Origin: an uncultured Alistipes sp. | GTDB lineage: Bacteria; Bacteroidota; Bacteroidia; Bacteroidales; Rikenellaceae | Direction of reading: 5' to 3' | Assembly (NCBI GenBank): GCA_900546005.1 | Contig: URBJ01000058.1 | Coordinates: 1-13,445 of the forward strand | Length of the DNA stretch: 13,445 nucleotides | Part shown: in pieces, positions 13,389-13,445 of the stretch | Layout: every line of letters starts with the position of its first letter | Position numbering within the stretch: position 1 is the first letter of the stretch | Made by a program: the position numbers and the translations under genes | The notes under the pieces: model-generated | Databases searched by the model: none | What the model was told of the DNA's origin: nothing | Seen by the model: only the letters and a program-made list of their open reading frames with translations

Positions 13389-13445
13389 TATTTGTGTTGG
13401 GCAGAATGTATCTGGAGGTTGATACGAGGATCAATAGGGTAAAAA

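Overview
The window reads as a Bacteroidales chromosome segment, most likely Rikenellaceae/Alistipes-like. That genus guess is inference from protein flavour and gene order. The Bacteroidetes assignment rests on repeated -7 promoter boxes of the TAnnTTTG type (639-646, 8759-8766, 8807-8814, 11161-11168, 11910-11917, 11947-11954), mostly weak Shine-Dalgarno signals, and a Bacteroidetes-style rsfS-ftsH-cdsA-psd cluster. I see no mobile element, CRISPR array, tRNA or rRNA.

Left part (1-667): the first 202 bases on the minus strand are the start of a secreted sialate O-acetylesterase-like protein that runs off the window. The 465-bp gap behind it has no convincing gene. It holds a 106-base polypurine tract (minus strand) and, further upstream, a segment beginning at a perfect -7 box and rich in complementary blocks. 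That segment is a candidate structured RNA or a long 5' leader.

Minus-strand housekeeping block (668-5757): rsfS (ribosome silencing), ftsH (membrane protease), cdsA and psd (phospholipid synthesis) and an AI-2E-family membrane protein are tightly packed behind one candidate promoter, which has a 16-bp perfect palindrome directly upstream. Next come oxyR (5865-6758), with both redox cysteines and an inverted repeat at its own promoter, a TIGR01212-family radical SAM protein (6899-7897) and a TPR-like conserved hypothetical (8013-8717).

Plus-strand block (8843-13291): a divergent promoter pair separates the TPR-like gene from an AraC-family regulator, followed 35 bp later by a double-ACT serB. 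A strong 14-bp terminator hairpin runs straight into the promoter of a TetR-family regulator. Last comes a two-gene unit: a hemerythrin-like di-iron protein of the RIC/YtfE/ScdA type, coupled by an ATGA overlap to a LuxR-type regulator whose receiver domain has lost its phosphoacceptor Asp. A terminator follows at 13360-13388.

The most interesting system is the tetR / di-iron protein / pseudo-receiver regulator trio with its elaborate promoter region (11873-11954). It looks like a non-canonical sensor in which a di-iron (O2, NO or redox) protein may inform a phosphorylation-independent transcription factor. The second most interesting is the candidate RNA at 440-646.
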